A stretch of DNA of 56,799 nucleotides, taken from assembly GCF_000337575.1 (NCBI RefSeq), contig NZ_AOIM01000031.1:426-57224 (forward strand), written 5' to 3'. The DNA comes from Natrialba hulunbeirensis JCM 10989. GTDB taxonomy: Archaea; Halobacteriota; Halobacteria; Halobacteriales; Natrialbaceae. The position numbers and the translations under genes are program-made. The notes beneath the pieces are model-generated. The model did not search any database. It was not told the DNA's origin and saw nothing but the letters and a program-made list of their open reading frames with translations. Numbering within the stretch: position 1 is the first letter of the stretch; every line of letters begins with the position of its first letter. This document shows positions 43,098 to 51,759 of the stretch, in pieces.

Positions 43098-44606
43098 ATG
43101 CAACTACCAGCAGCACAGGTCGCGGTCTTGGAGGCCGCGAGCGCGGACGAAGCAACGTCCGTCGACGCCCTCGCCGAGGCGACCGACCTGCCCCCAGAGA
43201 CCGTTACCGGCGCGGTCTTCGAACTCGAAGCGGAGGGGCTCGTCACCGTCTCGGAACGCGTCGACGAAACGATCACACTCACCGACGAAGGACGCGAGTA
43301 CGCCGAGAGCGAACTGCCCGAAATAAGCCTCTACGAGGCCGCACTCGAGGCCGGTGCCGACGACGACCCCGTCTCGATGGGACAGGTCATCGGCGCGTCC
43401 GGACTCGAGGGCAGCGCCGTCGACATCGCGCTCTCGAACTACGCGCGCAAGGGGTACGGACAGATCGACAGCGGTGAGATCACCGCGGACTCAGACGCCG
43501 ATCCGACCAGCGACGAGGAGGCGAGTGCACTCGAGTCCCTCGCTACAGGCGACGGACTCGACGACGCCGAAGTTCGCGATCAACTCGAGCGGCGTGGGTT
43601 GCTCGAAATTAGCGAGACGACGGTCCGCGAGGTCACGCTCACTGACGACGGCGTGACGGAGCTGATGGCGGGACTCGAGACGGCCGAGACGGTCGGCCAG
43701 GTCACCCCAGACCTCTTGACCGGCGGCGACTGGGAAGACGTTGAGTTCGCCGAGTACAACGTCGAAGCGGACGCAGAGCAGTTCGAGGGCGGCCGCGTGC
43801 ACATCCTGCGCCAGACGGCCGACCGCGTAAAGGACGTCCTCGTCGGCATGGGCTTTCAGGAGATGGAAGGCCCGCACGTCGACGCGGACTTCTGGATCAA
43901 CGACTGTCTGTTCATGCCCCAGGACCACCCGGCGCGCACGCACTGGGACCGGTTCGCGCTGGAGCAGCCGACGCACATCGACGACCTCCCCGAGGACCTC
44001 GTCGCAGACGTCGAGCGCGCACACAAGGAAGGCGTCGGCCCGGACGGTGAGGGCTATCACTCGCCGTGGGACGAGGACTTCGCCCGCGCACTCGCGCTTC
44101 GCGGCCACACGACCTCACTCTCGACGCGCTATCTCTCCGGCGAGGAAATCGGCGAAATCGAACCGCCAGCGCGCTTCTTCAGCGTCGAGAAGGTCTACCG
44201 CAACGACACCCTCGATCCAACGCACCTGCTGGAGTTCTTCCAGATCGAGGGCTGGGTGATGGCCGAGGACCTCTCGGTCCGTGACCTGATGGGGACCTTC
44301 GAGGAGTTCTACGCCCAGTTCGGTATCGAGGACATCCAGTTCAAACCCCACTACAACCCCTACACCGAGCCGTCGTTCGAACTGTTCGGGACCCACCCGA
44401 CGACGGGCGAACTCGTCGAGATCGGCAACTCCGGCATCTTCCGCGAGGAGATGTTAGAGCCACTTGGTGTCGAGTGCGACGTGATGGCCTGGGGGCTTGC
44501 CCTCGAACGGCTACTCATGCTGATGTACGGCTTCGAGGACATCCGAGACATCCACGGCACGCTGTGTGACCTGGAACTGCTGCGCGAGACGGAGGTGACC
44601 TACTGA
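43098..44606 (+). CDS. pheS: phenylalanine--tRNA ligase alpha subunit
   Basis: A 502-residue class II catalytic subunit that, with the beta subunit, charges tRNA-Phe. The N-terminal 200 residues are winged-helix DNA/RNA-binding-like repeats (VAVLEAASADEATSVDALAEATDLP...), as in archaeal PheS. The catalytic part has MGFQEMEGPHVDADFWINDCLF, the FFSVEKVYRNDTLDPTHLLEFFQIEGW region and the motif 3 GLALERLLMLMYG. The pheT start overlaps its stop by one base, so the subunits are co-translated. Confidence 0.96.
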   Translation: MQLPAAQVAVLEAASADEATSVDALAEATDLPPETVTGAVFELEAEGLVTVSERVDETITLTDEGREYAESELPEISLYEAALEAGADDDPVSMGQVIGASGLEGSAVDIALSNYARKGYGQIDSGEITADSDADPTSDEEASALESLATGDGLDDAEVRDQLERRGLLEISETTVREVTLTDDGVTELMAGLETAETVGQVTPDLLTGGDWEDVEFAEYNVEADAEQFEGGRVHILRQTADRVKDVLVGMGFQEMEGPHVDADFWINDCLFMPQDHPARTHWDRFALEQPTHIDDLPEDLVADVERAHKEGVGPDGEGYHSPWDEDFARALALRGHTTSLSTRYLSGEEIGEIEPPARFFSVEKVYRNDTLDPTHLLEFFQIEGWVMAEDLSVRDLMGTFEEFYAQFGIEDIQFKPHYNPYTEPSFELFGTHPTTGELVEIGNSGIFREEMLEPLGVECDVMAWGLALERLLMLMYGFEDIRDIHGTLCDLELLRETEVTY

Positions 44607-46324
44607 TGCCAACGGTCGATATCGACCCCGACGAACTGCGCGACCTGACCGGCCACGACGACGTGGGCGACGAGGAACTCAAAGACGACCTGTTCGGCCT
44701 CGGACTCGAGTTCGAGGGCCACACCGAGGACGGCGCGTTCGAACTCGAGTTCGCGCCGGATCGCCTCGACCGCCTTTCGGTCGAGGGTGTAGCGCGCTCG
44801 CTTCGCTACCAGTACGGCGACGCCCGCGGCGTGCACGTTCCCTCGACGAACTCGGCGGAGTGGTCGATCACAGTCGACGACTCCGTGCCGGACGAGCGCC
44901 CGTACGTGACTGGCGCGGTGATCCGCGACGTGAGTCTGGACGAGGATGGACTGGACTCGCTCATCCAGTTGCAGGAGAAACTCCACGCGACGATGGGGCG
45001 AAAGCGCGCGAAGGGTGCGATCGGGATTCACGACCTGACCATGCTGAAAGGCGCGTCGGCTACCGACACCGATACCCCAACCATTGAGTACGTCGGCGTC
45101 GAACCCGACGAGGACCGCTTCGTCCCGCTCGATTCGGACGCCGAACTGACGCCCGCCGAAGTCCTGGAGGAGCACGACACGGGCCGCACCTACGCGGATC
45201 TCGTCAGCGAGTACGAACGCTACCCAGCGATTTACGACGACATCGGCCTGTTCTCGTTCCCGCCCGTCATCAACGGCCGCCGGACCGAAGTGTCGACGGA
45301 GTCCCGAGACCTGTTCGTCGAGATGACCGGCACCGACCAGTGGACGATCGACAAGATGCTCAACATCGTCTGCTACGCGCTCGCGGCCCGCGGGGCGACG
45401 ATCGAGGATGTGACGGTCCAGTATCCTGATCATGAACTCGTTCGTCCGGATCTCTCGACGAAAACGAAATCCGTCCCGCACAAGCGCATCGAGACGATTC
45501 TGGGAATTAACCTCGATCCTAACGAAGTGGTCGACCTGGCAGAACGATCCGGACTCGAAGCCACAAAAGAAGACAGCGAAGACGCCGACGAACTCGTCTA
45601 CGAGTTCACCATCCCACCCTACCGCGTCGACGTCCTCCACCCGCTCGACGTCATCGACGACCTCGGGCGCGCTTACGGCTTCAACGAACTCGAGCCGGAA
45701 TACCCCGACGTGGGCACCGTCGGTGGCCGCCACGAGCGCTCCCGACTCGAGGACGCCGCGCGAACGCAACTCGTTGGCCTCGGCTTCGAGGACCTGCTCA
45801 ACTTCCACATGATCAGCGAGGCGGAGAACTACGAGCGCCTCGGCGTGTCTCCCAACGCGGACGCCTACGGCGCTGGCGAGGCCGCGACGATCAAGGAACC
45901 CTACAGCGAGGACTTCACAATGTTGCGGACGTGGGTCATGCCGTCGCTTCTGATGGTCTTAGAGCGCAACACCCACCGCGCGTACCCACAGCACCTCGCA
46001 GAGATCGGCTTCACCGCCGCCGTCGATAAGTCCGAGAACACCGGCGTCACCGAGCAGCGCCACGTCGGTGCCGTGCTCGCGAACCACGACGCTGGCTACG
46101 AGGACGCCAAGGCGCGCCTGCAGGCGCTGGCACGACGGTTCGACGTGGAACTCGAGACGCCGCCGACCGAGCACCCGACCTTTATCTCTGGTCGGACGGC
46201 TGCCGTCGTCATCGACGGTGAGGAGGTCGGCGTCATCGGCGAAGTCCACCCGAAGGTGCTCGTCGAACACGACCTCGAGGTGCCGGTTGCGGCGTTCGAG
46301 TTCGAGCTGGCGGCGCTACAGTAG
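44606..46324 (+). CDS. pheT: phenylalanine--tRNA ligase beta subunit
   Basis: A 572-residue beta subunit of the archaeal type, without the bacterial C-terminal anticodon-binding ferredoxin fold. It shows the B3/B4 editing region (PYVTGAVIRDV...LIQLQEKLHATMGRKRAKGAIGIHD), the B5 segment (KRIETILGINLDPNEVVDLAERSG), and the catalytic-like core (EPYSEDFTMLRTWVMPSLL). Length is normal for archaea. It ends 24 bases before the convergent carboxypeptidase gene, with a T-tract (CTCTTTTCG) between. Confidence 0.96.
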   Translation: MPTVDIDPDELRDLTGHDDVGDEELKDDLFGLGLEFEGHTEDGAFELEFAPDRLDRLSVEGVARSLRYQYGDARGVHVPSTNSAEWSITVDDSVPDERPYVTGAVIRDVSLDEDGLDSLIQLQEKLHATMGRKRAKGAIGIHDLTMLKGASATDTDTPTIEYVGVEPDEDRFVPLDSDAELTPAEVLEEHDTGRTYADLVSEYERYPAIYDDIGLFSFPPVINGRRTEVSTESRDLFVEMTGTDQWTIDKMLNIVCYALAARGATIEDVTVQYPDHELVRPDLSTKTKSVPHKRIETILGINLDPNEVVDLAERSGLEATKEDSEDADELVYEFTIPPYRVDVLHPLDVIDDLGRAYGFNELEPEYPDVGTVGGRHERSRLEDAARTQLVGLGFEDLLNFHMISEAENYERLGVSPNADAYGAGEAATIKEPYSEDFTMLRTWVMPSLLMVLERNTHRAYPQHLAEIGFTAAVDKSENTGVTEQRHVGAVLANHDAGYEDAKARLQALARRFDVELETPPTEHPTFISGRTAAVVIDGEEVGVIGEVHPKVLVEHDLEVPVAAFEFELAALQ

Positions 46325-46347
46325 TCGCGGCTCTCTTTTCGTGGTGG

Positions 46348-49300
46348 CTACCTGACCTCGCCGTACGTTCGCACCAGTTCTCCGTCAGCGTAGCGGCGCT
46401 GCTCGAAGCCGAGTGCGTTACACAGCAGGGTGTGACCCATGAACGACACCGCGTAGTCCGCCATCCCGAACGGATGGAGTTCGGTCTGCTGGGCCGGCGG
46501 GAGCACCGAGCCGACGACGGCGATTTCGCCAGCATCTCCGTTTCCGGCTGCGGGAAGCAGCCCCGCAGCGACACCCGACTCGAGTTGGGTCGATTCGCCG
46601 TCTTGCAGTGCGGCCGTGGTGAACGACCCGGCGACGGAACCGCCAGCCGCCTCGAAGGCGTCCGCATCGACGATGGTCGCGGGCTGGTCGACACCGGTCG
46701 TGTAGCCGAGCTGTGACCCCTTCCAGATCTCCTGCTGGCGGGTTCTGATGCCGGCCAGCAGCGGGTGCTCGAAGTCCCGATCCTCGAGGTTGGCGAACGG
46801 CACGAGGATGTTCGCGATATTGTCGTCCGTGATGGCTGTGGCCGCACCGGTCTCGAGTACCGCGAGCAGGTTGACACCCGAGTCCGTGAGGACGAGGTCG
46901 CCGCCAGCCTCGACGAAGTCCTCGAGTGCACCGACGTAGTCGGGGTCGTCGATACCGTCGTCGTGGGAGACGACGACCTTGTCGTAATGGCGCATGCCGG
47001 AGTTCCCGCGGAGGAGTCGGCCGACGCTGACGTGGTGGACGCTCATGCCGTCCATGTTGCCGTCGACGACGTCGTCGTCGAGATCCGCGAAGAACTCCAT
47101 CGGGTTGACCGAGTACTCGCGCTGTTCGTAGCCGAGTACCTCCACTGGGTCCGGGATCTCCTCGTCGTCCGCCACGTCGACGACCGTCGTGAGGACGTTG
47201 AGTTCGGCGTCGCTCTCCGCCTCGATGGTCCACTGGCCGGCCTCGGGCCGGCGCACGAAGACCTCCTCAAAGTCGTGCGTTCGCGCGGCCTGATTTCGTG
47301 GGTCAGCCTTCGCGTCGATGTCGATTTCGTGGACGACGGTGCCGTCGGGGTTTCGGACGCGAACGGTCCCCTCGGTCGCGTTGCCGACGCCCTCGAGGTC
47401 GACGAACAGCGAGTGGGAGTCCGCGGTCGTCTCGGCGCTGAGTTGGGACTGGGTGCCGGGACCCGGCTGGACGACCTCGTGGCTGCGCTGGACCGACGTT
47501 GCGCGGTCCTGTCCCTGCCCGCGGCCCCGTCCGGGGCCGCCACGACCAGGACCACCTCGTCCGGGCTGGTCGTCGGTGTGTGGCAGATCCGCCGAGGTTC
47601 GCGTCAGTTCGTCCGTCGTGACGTACGCAGTGTCCTGGCCACCGGTTTCGACGGTCGCGTGCGTCTCGCGAGCCGTCATCGCGGCATACTCGCGCATCGA
47701 GATCCGGTAGGCCTCCTCGTAGTGGCGTGTCCAGTAGGGCTTCCACTCCTTCTGTGCGGCGGTGTAGTGGTTCGAGAGGATGATCTCCGGTGCAACGGTG
47801 ATCGCACCGAGCCCGCCGAACTCCTCGGGCTGGCCGGCCCAGCCGAGGAAGCCGCCGGTGATCTGGTAGGACAGCGAGTCGTAGATCGTTCCCCAGTCGA
47901 ACAGGCCGTTGTAGCTGTCGCCGTCCGGCACGAACGGTGAGCCGTACATCTCCTCGCCGGCCGTGGCGATGTCGTCCGCGATCGCGTCGATATCGCCCCA
48001 GAACTCCTGCATCCCTTCGCCGATCTGGATGTTAACCTCGTCTAAATCGTGCGTGCCGTCGTGGTCGAACGGCGCGTTCGTCTCGAGGTTGAACACCATG
48101 TGATCCGCGGTGTACATCCCGTGGTAGTCACAGAGGAACGCCACGTTGTCGTACTCGCGGAAGTGCTCGACGATGGCGAGCGAATCAGGCACGAGGTCGT
48201 GGAACTCCTCAGGCGCACCCTCCGGCTCCGCCGGCCGGAAGCTCGGATTCGTCCAGCCCATCGTCGGATACTGGCGATTGGTGTCGACCGGCTGCCCCTC
48301 GAACGTGCTCGCGTTGCCGCGCTGGAAGTTGGTGTTGTGGTCGGCAACCCACGGAATCTCGGTCTGGGGCTTGCGCGAAACCCAGCCGTCCGGGTTCGTG
48401 AACAGGAACAGCAAGACGATATCGTCGAGCAGGTACTCGAAATCGTCCGCCTCGCCGCGTGCGATTTCTTCGATCAGCCGACAGCCGGCCTCCGTTCCCG
48501 CCCGCTCGTCGCCGTGGATGTTGAGCGAATAGACGACCTTCTCCTTCGCGGCGAACGAGGAATCGTCCTGCACGTCGTTCGTCACCTCAGCCACGTAGAT
48601 ATCCCGCGGGTCGGCGTCCTCGCCAGTGTACAGGTTCGCCCACCCAGGTGACTCGCCGATCGACTGCACGCGAACGCGGTCCGAGTGCGTGTCCTCGATG
48701 TACTCGAGTGCCTGGACCGTCTCCTCGTAGGCGATGTACTCGCGCGCCTCCTCGATCGGTGGGAAGACGCCGTCCGCGTAGGGTGCCTCGAGTGTCCACC
48801 AGGGGTTGGCACCGGGTGCGAAGTTCATTGCGTCGATACCATCACCGTCGTCGCCATCACCCAGCGCGAGCACGTCCTCGACCTCCGACGCCGTGAGGTG
48901 TGCGTGTGCGGATAGCGTCGGCGACTCGCGGGTGACAGCCTTCGGTGCGCGCGAGAGTTCCGGATCTGGGTCCTCCTCGTACTCGTCTGCGAACGCGTTG
49001 AAGGTGTCCTGGTCGGTGAAGACGATGCTGGTCGCAGCCTCGTACTCCTCGGGCGTGTGATTGATGACGTACTCGAGTTCGTCGCTGAGGACGTCGTCGC
49101 TCACGTCGGCGGTAGCGCTCCCGGGGAGTGCGAGGGCGGCACCGGTTGCAGCAGAGAGGGAGAGGAACGTCCGTCGGTCGATGCGAGAGTCGGTCTCGAA
49201 GGTGTCTGTTGGTGTGCCTGTCGGTGTGTCTGGAGAGGCTGCATCTGGGGAGGCCGTTTCTGTGGCGGCTAGGTCGGATCCAGGTACAGGCCGTGAGTGA

Positions 49301-49392
49301 CCGTCGGTCGACTGGTGAGAACGGTCGTCTTCGTCGGTTGGCTCGTCAGCGGTACGCTGCGGGTCAGTCTCGTTGTCTGCATTATGTGACAT
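46348..49392 (-). CDS. Tat-exported M14 zinc carboxypeptidase
   Basis: A 1014-residue secreted peptidase. A 70-residue disordered leader precedes the Tat motif (DRRTFLSLSAATGAALALPG), so translocation is expected although the signal is unusually far from the N-terminus. The catalytic domain at about 225-570 has the zinc site NIHGDERAG (His and Glu near 290-293) and the second His in DYHGMYTAD (near 421), with the substrate-binding DTNRQYP. A Pro/Gly/Arg linker (PGRGG repeats) at about 615-635 leads to beta-rich C-terminal domains and a Rossmann-like segment with a HDDGIDDPDYVGALEDFVEAGG pattern. The palindrome at 49431-49453 sits before its promoter. Confidence 0.9.
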   Translation of the reverse strand: MSHNADNETDPQRTADEPTDEDDRSHQSTDGHSRPVPGSDLAATETASPDAASPDTPTGTPTDTFETDSRIDRRTFLSLSAATGAALALPGSATADVSDDVLSDELEYVINHTPEEYEAATSIVFTDQDTFNAFADEYEEDPDPELSRAPKAVTRESPTLSAHAHLTASEVEDVLALGDGDDGDGIDAMNFAPGANPWWTLEAPYADGVFPPIEEAREYIAYEETVQALEYIEDTHSDRVRVQSIGESPGWANLYTGEDADPRDIYVAEVTNDVQDDSSFAAKEKVVYSLNIHGDERAGTEAGCRLIEEIARGEADDFEYLLDDIVLLFLFTNPDGWVSRKPQTEIPWVADHNTNFQRGNASTFEGQPVDTNRQYPTMGWTNPSFRPAEPEGAPEEFHDLVPDSLAIVEHFREYDNVAFLCDYHGMYTADHMVFNLETNAPFDHDGTHDLDEVNIQIGEGMQEFWGDIDAIADDIATAGEEMYGSPFVPDGDSYNGLFDWGTIYDSLSYQITGGFLGWAGQPEEFGGLGAITVAPEIILSNHYTAAQKEWKPYWTRHYEEAYRISMREYAAMTARETHATVETGGQDTAYVTTDELTRTSADLPHTDDQPGRGGPGRGGPGRGRGQGQDRATSVQRSHEVVQPGPGTQSQLSAETTADSHSLFVDLEGVGNATEGTVRVRNPDGTVVHEIDIDAKADPRNQAARTHDFEEVFVRRPEAGQWTIEAESDAELNVLTTVVDVADDEEIPDPVEVLGYEQREYSVNPMEFFADLDDDVVDGNMDGMSVHHVSVGRLLRGNSGMRHYDKVVVSHDDGIDDPDYVGALEDFVEAGGDLVLTDSGVNLLAVLETGAATAITDDNIANILVPFANLEDRDFEHPLLAGIRTRQQEIWKGSQLGYTTGVDQPATIVDADAFEAAGGSVAGSFTTAALQDGESTQLESGVAAGLLPAAGNGDAGEIAVVGSVLPPAQQTELHPFGMADYAVSFMGHTLLCNALGFEQRRYADGELVRTYGEVR

Positions 49393-49417
49393 TCTCGCTC
49401 ACGTGGTTGTTACCCAC

Positions 49418-49425
49418 GGAAATAG
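49418..49425 (-). promoter_or_regulatory. TATA-like box of the carboxypeptidase gene
   Basis: CTATTTCC on the minus strand, 26-33 bases before the ATG, giving a leaderless transcript. Confidence 0.45.
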
Positions 49426-49430
49426 TCGAC

Positions 49431-49453
49431 CACAATACGATACAAGTATTGTG
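49431..49453. promoter_or_regulatory. palindromic operator candidate upstream of the carboxypeptidase gene
   Basis: CACAATAC and GTATTGTG are perfect eight-base inverted arms separated by seven bases. The site lies immediately upstream of the TATA/BRE region, where archaeal activators typically bind. The adjacent stretch to 49743 has no gene. Confidence 0.55.
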
Positions 49454-49743
49454 TGAAAGGAGCGACAGTCACTGGAATACATATGTTTACAACAACGGAC
49501 GTTGTGGAATCGAAGTCTGGCCGAACGGGCGTAGTGAGAGCGAAGAGAGCAGCCCATACAGCGGGTCAGAAACGTAGTTACCGGAGTCCGGCTACGGTGG
49601 CCACAGCACAGCGCGGCCGCTCACGGAACATGGGTGGCGCGCATCGGAACGTTCAGCGATAACCGGTCAGCGACGACGCGGTGAACGGCGATGCGTGCGT
49701 GAGATAGTCAGAATCGATACGACAGACGGTGGTGACCGGACAG
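49454..49743. other. gene-poor spacer
   Basis: I see no supported gene. A plus-strand frame at about 49453-49662 is basic and compositionally unlike haloarchaeal proteins. No RNA gene was recognised. Confidence 0.4.
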
Positions 49744-49941
49744 CTAGAACTCGTGTTCGACGTCGTCCTCGTCGGCCTTCTGGATGATGATTTTTCCGTC
49801 CCGGACTCGGACGAAGACTTCGTCGCCGATATCCATCCCCGCGACTGCGAGTTCGTCCTCGTGGAGATTGAGGTGGACGTTGTGATAGTTGCCGTCTTCG
49901 TCTTTCGCACCGCTTGGACTCAGCTTCTTTTTCCGTACCAT
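49744..49941 (-). CDS. AbrB/SpoVT-like small DNA-binding protein
   Basis: A 65-residue protein of the swapped-hairpin AbrB type: a basic start (MVRKKKLSP), then NVHLNLHEDELAVAGMDIGDEVFVRVRDGKIIIQKA, with the diagnostic DxV-x-V-x(3)-KIIIQ pattern. Such proteins act as dimeric transition-state regulators or antitoxins. There is no toxin gene beside it. A TATA-like AGTATATCC on the minus strand lies at about 49972-49982. It is divergent from the MC1 gene. Confidence 0.8.
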   Translation of the reverse strand: MVRKKKLSPSGAKDEDGNYHNVHLNLHEDELAVAGMDIGDEVFVRVRDGKIIIQKADEDDVEHEF

Positions 49942-49971
49942 CGCGGGATTCTATGACGAACTTCGCCGTAG

Positions 49972-49982
49972 GATATACTTAA
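49972..49982 (-). promoter_or_regulatory. TATA-like box of the AbrB-like gene
   Basis: AAGTATATCC on the minus strand, about 30-40 bases before the ATG. The MC1 promoter lies on the other strand 150 bases away; the 49983-50129 stretch shows nothing else. Confidence 0.45.
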
Positions 49983-50129
49983 GTGTTTTCGACGCCTCGG
50001 CGAATGACCGTCTCACACACCGATTGGGCACCCAATCGAGTGAGGGAACGGACGATAGCGGCCGATAGTGCGGAAACGTCGCTGACGTACGCACTTAAAG
50101 ATACCGGCGCAGTCGGTCGATTTTCGGGG

Positions 50130-50138
50130 ATATATTTA
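50130..50138 (+). promoter_or_regulatory. TATA box of the MC1 gene
   Basis: ATATATTTA, 38-46 bases before the ATG. It predicts a short leader rather than a leaderless mRNA. Confidence 0.55.
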
Positions 50139-50175
50139 TGTCGGACCGTGTGCTGGTTTCGCACGGAGCAAAACC

Positions 50176-50484
50176 ATGGTACGAGAAGACGGTAAGCGAA
50201 ACTTTGCGCTGCGGTCGTCGAACGGTGAAGAAGAAAGTGTGTTCTCTGGGAACACACCACGCCAGGCCGCCCTCAAGGCAGCCCGGCGACTCGACCCTGG
50301 CTCGAGTGAGGACGAAGCCGATCGAACCGAGCTTCGACTGCGTGAGAAGGGAACGGACAAGGTCCATATCTACGACGGCTGGGCCTGGGAGGAGACGGCA
50401 CCCGATGACAAACCTGACTGGATGCCTGACGAGATCACGGAGGCCAACGTCTCCAAGAAAGGGATCGACCACCTCGAAGAATAA
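50176..50484 (+). CDS. chromosomal protein MC1
   Basis: A 102-residue non-histone DNA-architectural protein that bends and compacts DNA. The MC1 core is complete: KRNFALRSSNGEEESVFSGNTPRQAALKAARRL in outline, with RNFALR, GNTPRQAALKAA and ELRLREKGTDKVHIYDGW. The C-terminus (DKPDWMPDEITEANVSKKGIDHLEE) is a haloarchaeal extension. Family members are abundant in Methanosarcina and haloarchaea. It stands alone with a strong TATA box. Confidence 0.93.
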   Translation: MVREDGKRNFALRSSNGEEESVFSGNTPRQAALKAARRLDPGSSEDEADRTELRLREKGTDKVHIYDGWAWEETAPDDKPDWMPDEITEANVSKKGIDHLEE

Positions 50485-50542
50485 CGCTTTTGTCGACGAT
50501 TTCGTGTGAACGGCTCCAGAGTGGTCACACTGTCCGGCGGGG

Positions 50543-51313
50543 CTAATCCGCGTGTTCCGCTCGGTCCGTTGGCCTGCCTGGCCCATCCGAACCGCCCTCT
50601 CCCCCACTGTAGTCCGACTCGCGGTCGGTTCCAAGCGAGAGCAGTCTGGTCGTCGAAGCGGTCTGTGAGAGCGCTCGGCGGCTTCGGACGACGATGCCAC
50701 CAAACCCGAGGATCAAGATCATCTCGACGTAGATCACGACGAGTTGGCCGACGAAGTCGTCGGCGAGACCGGCTCCTTCGGACATGAGTCCGGTTGCAAC
50801 CAGTCCGACCCAGCCGAGAACGATGAGATACTTGAGTTTGGTAAACAGCAGTCGCCGCTCGGACTCGAGTGCCTCGGCGGCGCGGCTGAAGGGACCAAAC
50901 AGGAGGTACAGGCCAAGCCCCAGCGCTGCAAACGTCCCGAGGGTCGCGACGAGCGCGAGAGCGCCGTCGATGAACCAGCTTCCGAGGGTAATCCAGACAC
51001 GACCGAGAACTGCAGCGAACAAGAGCAGCGTCAGCCGTCGCCCGACGCCGGCAATCGCACAGATGACGAGGACGATTGCGATCCACATGAACGTGTAGCC
51101 GACGAAGCGAAGCACGTCGGTTTCGGCGCCAAAGAGACCACTCGCGAGCGCCATCAGCAGGTACGCGAGCCCCATCGCGCTGGCGGCGACGGCTGCAGCG
51201 TAGCCGTAGCGGTGGGGGCCGGACGGCAGCGATCGTGCGTAGCCGCCGAAGATTGCAGCGGCTGCGAGCAACACGGCACTCGAGACGGCGAGCATCGGTG
51301 TCGTGTCGATCAC
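50543..51313 (-). CDS. bacteriorhodopsin-fold membrane protein lacking the retinal lysine
   Basis: A 256-residue protein with seven predicted helices. It aligns to bacteriorhodopsin with few gaps: helix B (AMGLAYLLMAL), helix C around Arg69 (bR Arg82), helix E (LYLLFGPFSRAAEAL versus LYVLFFGFTSKAES), and a gap-free 28-residue match from SEGAG in the F-G loop to GFG in helix G. By that alignment the Schiff-base Lys216 is Ile201, Asp212 is Glu197, Asp85 is Gly72 and Asp96 is Val83. It therefore cannot bind retinal covalently. The GTG start is supported by GGAGGGA seven bases upstream; the longer open frame has no such site. Confidence 0.82.
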   Translation of the reverse strand: MIDTTPMLAVSSAVLLAAAAIFGGYARSLPSGPHRYGYAAAVAASAMGLAYLLMALASGLFGAETDVLRFVGYTFMWIAIVLVICAIAGVGRRLTLLLFAAVLGRVWITLGSWFIDGALALVATLGTFAALGLGLYLLFGPFSRAAEALESERRLLFTKLKYLIVLGWVGLVATGLMSEGAGLADDFVGQLVVIYVEMILILGFGGIVVRSRRALSQTASTTRLLSLGTDRESDYSGGEGGSDGPGRPTDRAEHAD

Positions 51314-51320
51314 GAGAATC

Positions 51321-51327
51321 TCCCTCC
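51321..51327 (-). promoter_or_regulatory. Shine-Dalgarno sequence of the opsin-like gene
   Basis: GGAGGGA on the minus strand, seven bases before the GTG at 51313. It decides the start among several possible ones and implies a leadered mRNA. Confidence 0.6.
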
Positions 51328-51571
51328 GAGCGAACGGACGATCGGTAGTCGGGTGCGATTCGACGGCTGTCGATCCGGTGTGAGCTGCGGTCGTCTCATC
51401 TGTAGTCGTCTCCGGAGGGAGTGTGGAAGCGGGATGTGCAGACGACTGTCTCGATACCGGATAACTGTTATCGCCGATTTGGGTGGTACCGGCGCAGAGA
51501 ACGGGGTTGACTTCCACGGATCGAAGAGTGAGTATCCTTCACAATGACTGCCCTGGGGTGAGAAGCCAAGC

Positions 51572-51695
51572 TATAGTAACAACTGCAACTAGTTACACAC
51601 TGATCGCACTTCCGCAGTTCTCGCTCGCTCCATTCGCTCCGAACCGCGCTGCCGCCGTGCGATCAGGTATGCAGTGACTTGCAGTGGCTACTATA
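51572..51695. mobile_element. MITE-like element with imperfect terminal inverted repeats
   Basis: The left 38 bases (beginning TATAGTAACAACTGCAACT) and the reverse complement of the right 39 bases (beginning TATAGTAGCCACTGCAAGT) match at roughly three quarters of positions and both end CTGATCGCAC. The 47-base interior has no coding capacity. No clear target duplication is visible at the ends. It is probably the remnant or non-autonomous form of a haloarchaeal insertion sequence; I cannot name the parent. Confidence 0.6.
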
Positions 51696-51727
51696 CGACA
51701 CCGGCAATCGTCAGTTCGAACCCCGGG

Positions 51728-51735
51728 TATTTTGA
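51728..51735 (+). promoter_or_regulatory. TATA box of pheA
   Basis: TATTTTGA, 25-32 bases before the ATG at 51760. It lies 33 bases beyond the MITE-like element, so that insertion did not disrupt it. Confidence 0.55.
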
Positions 51736-51759
51736 CCGTCTCTCGGCAAACAGAAGGCG

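Noticed and set aside
49453-49662. 69-residue plus-strand frame in the spacer
   Set aside because: Basic composition and poor codon bias; unlike haloarchaeal proteins, with no promoter.
51703-51735. GTTCGAACCCC segment resembling a tRNA 3' part
   Set aside because: No matching D or anticodon arm is present; it lies in the pheA promoter region.
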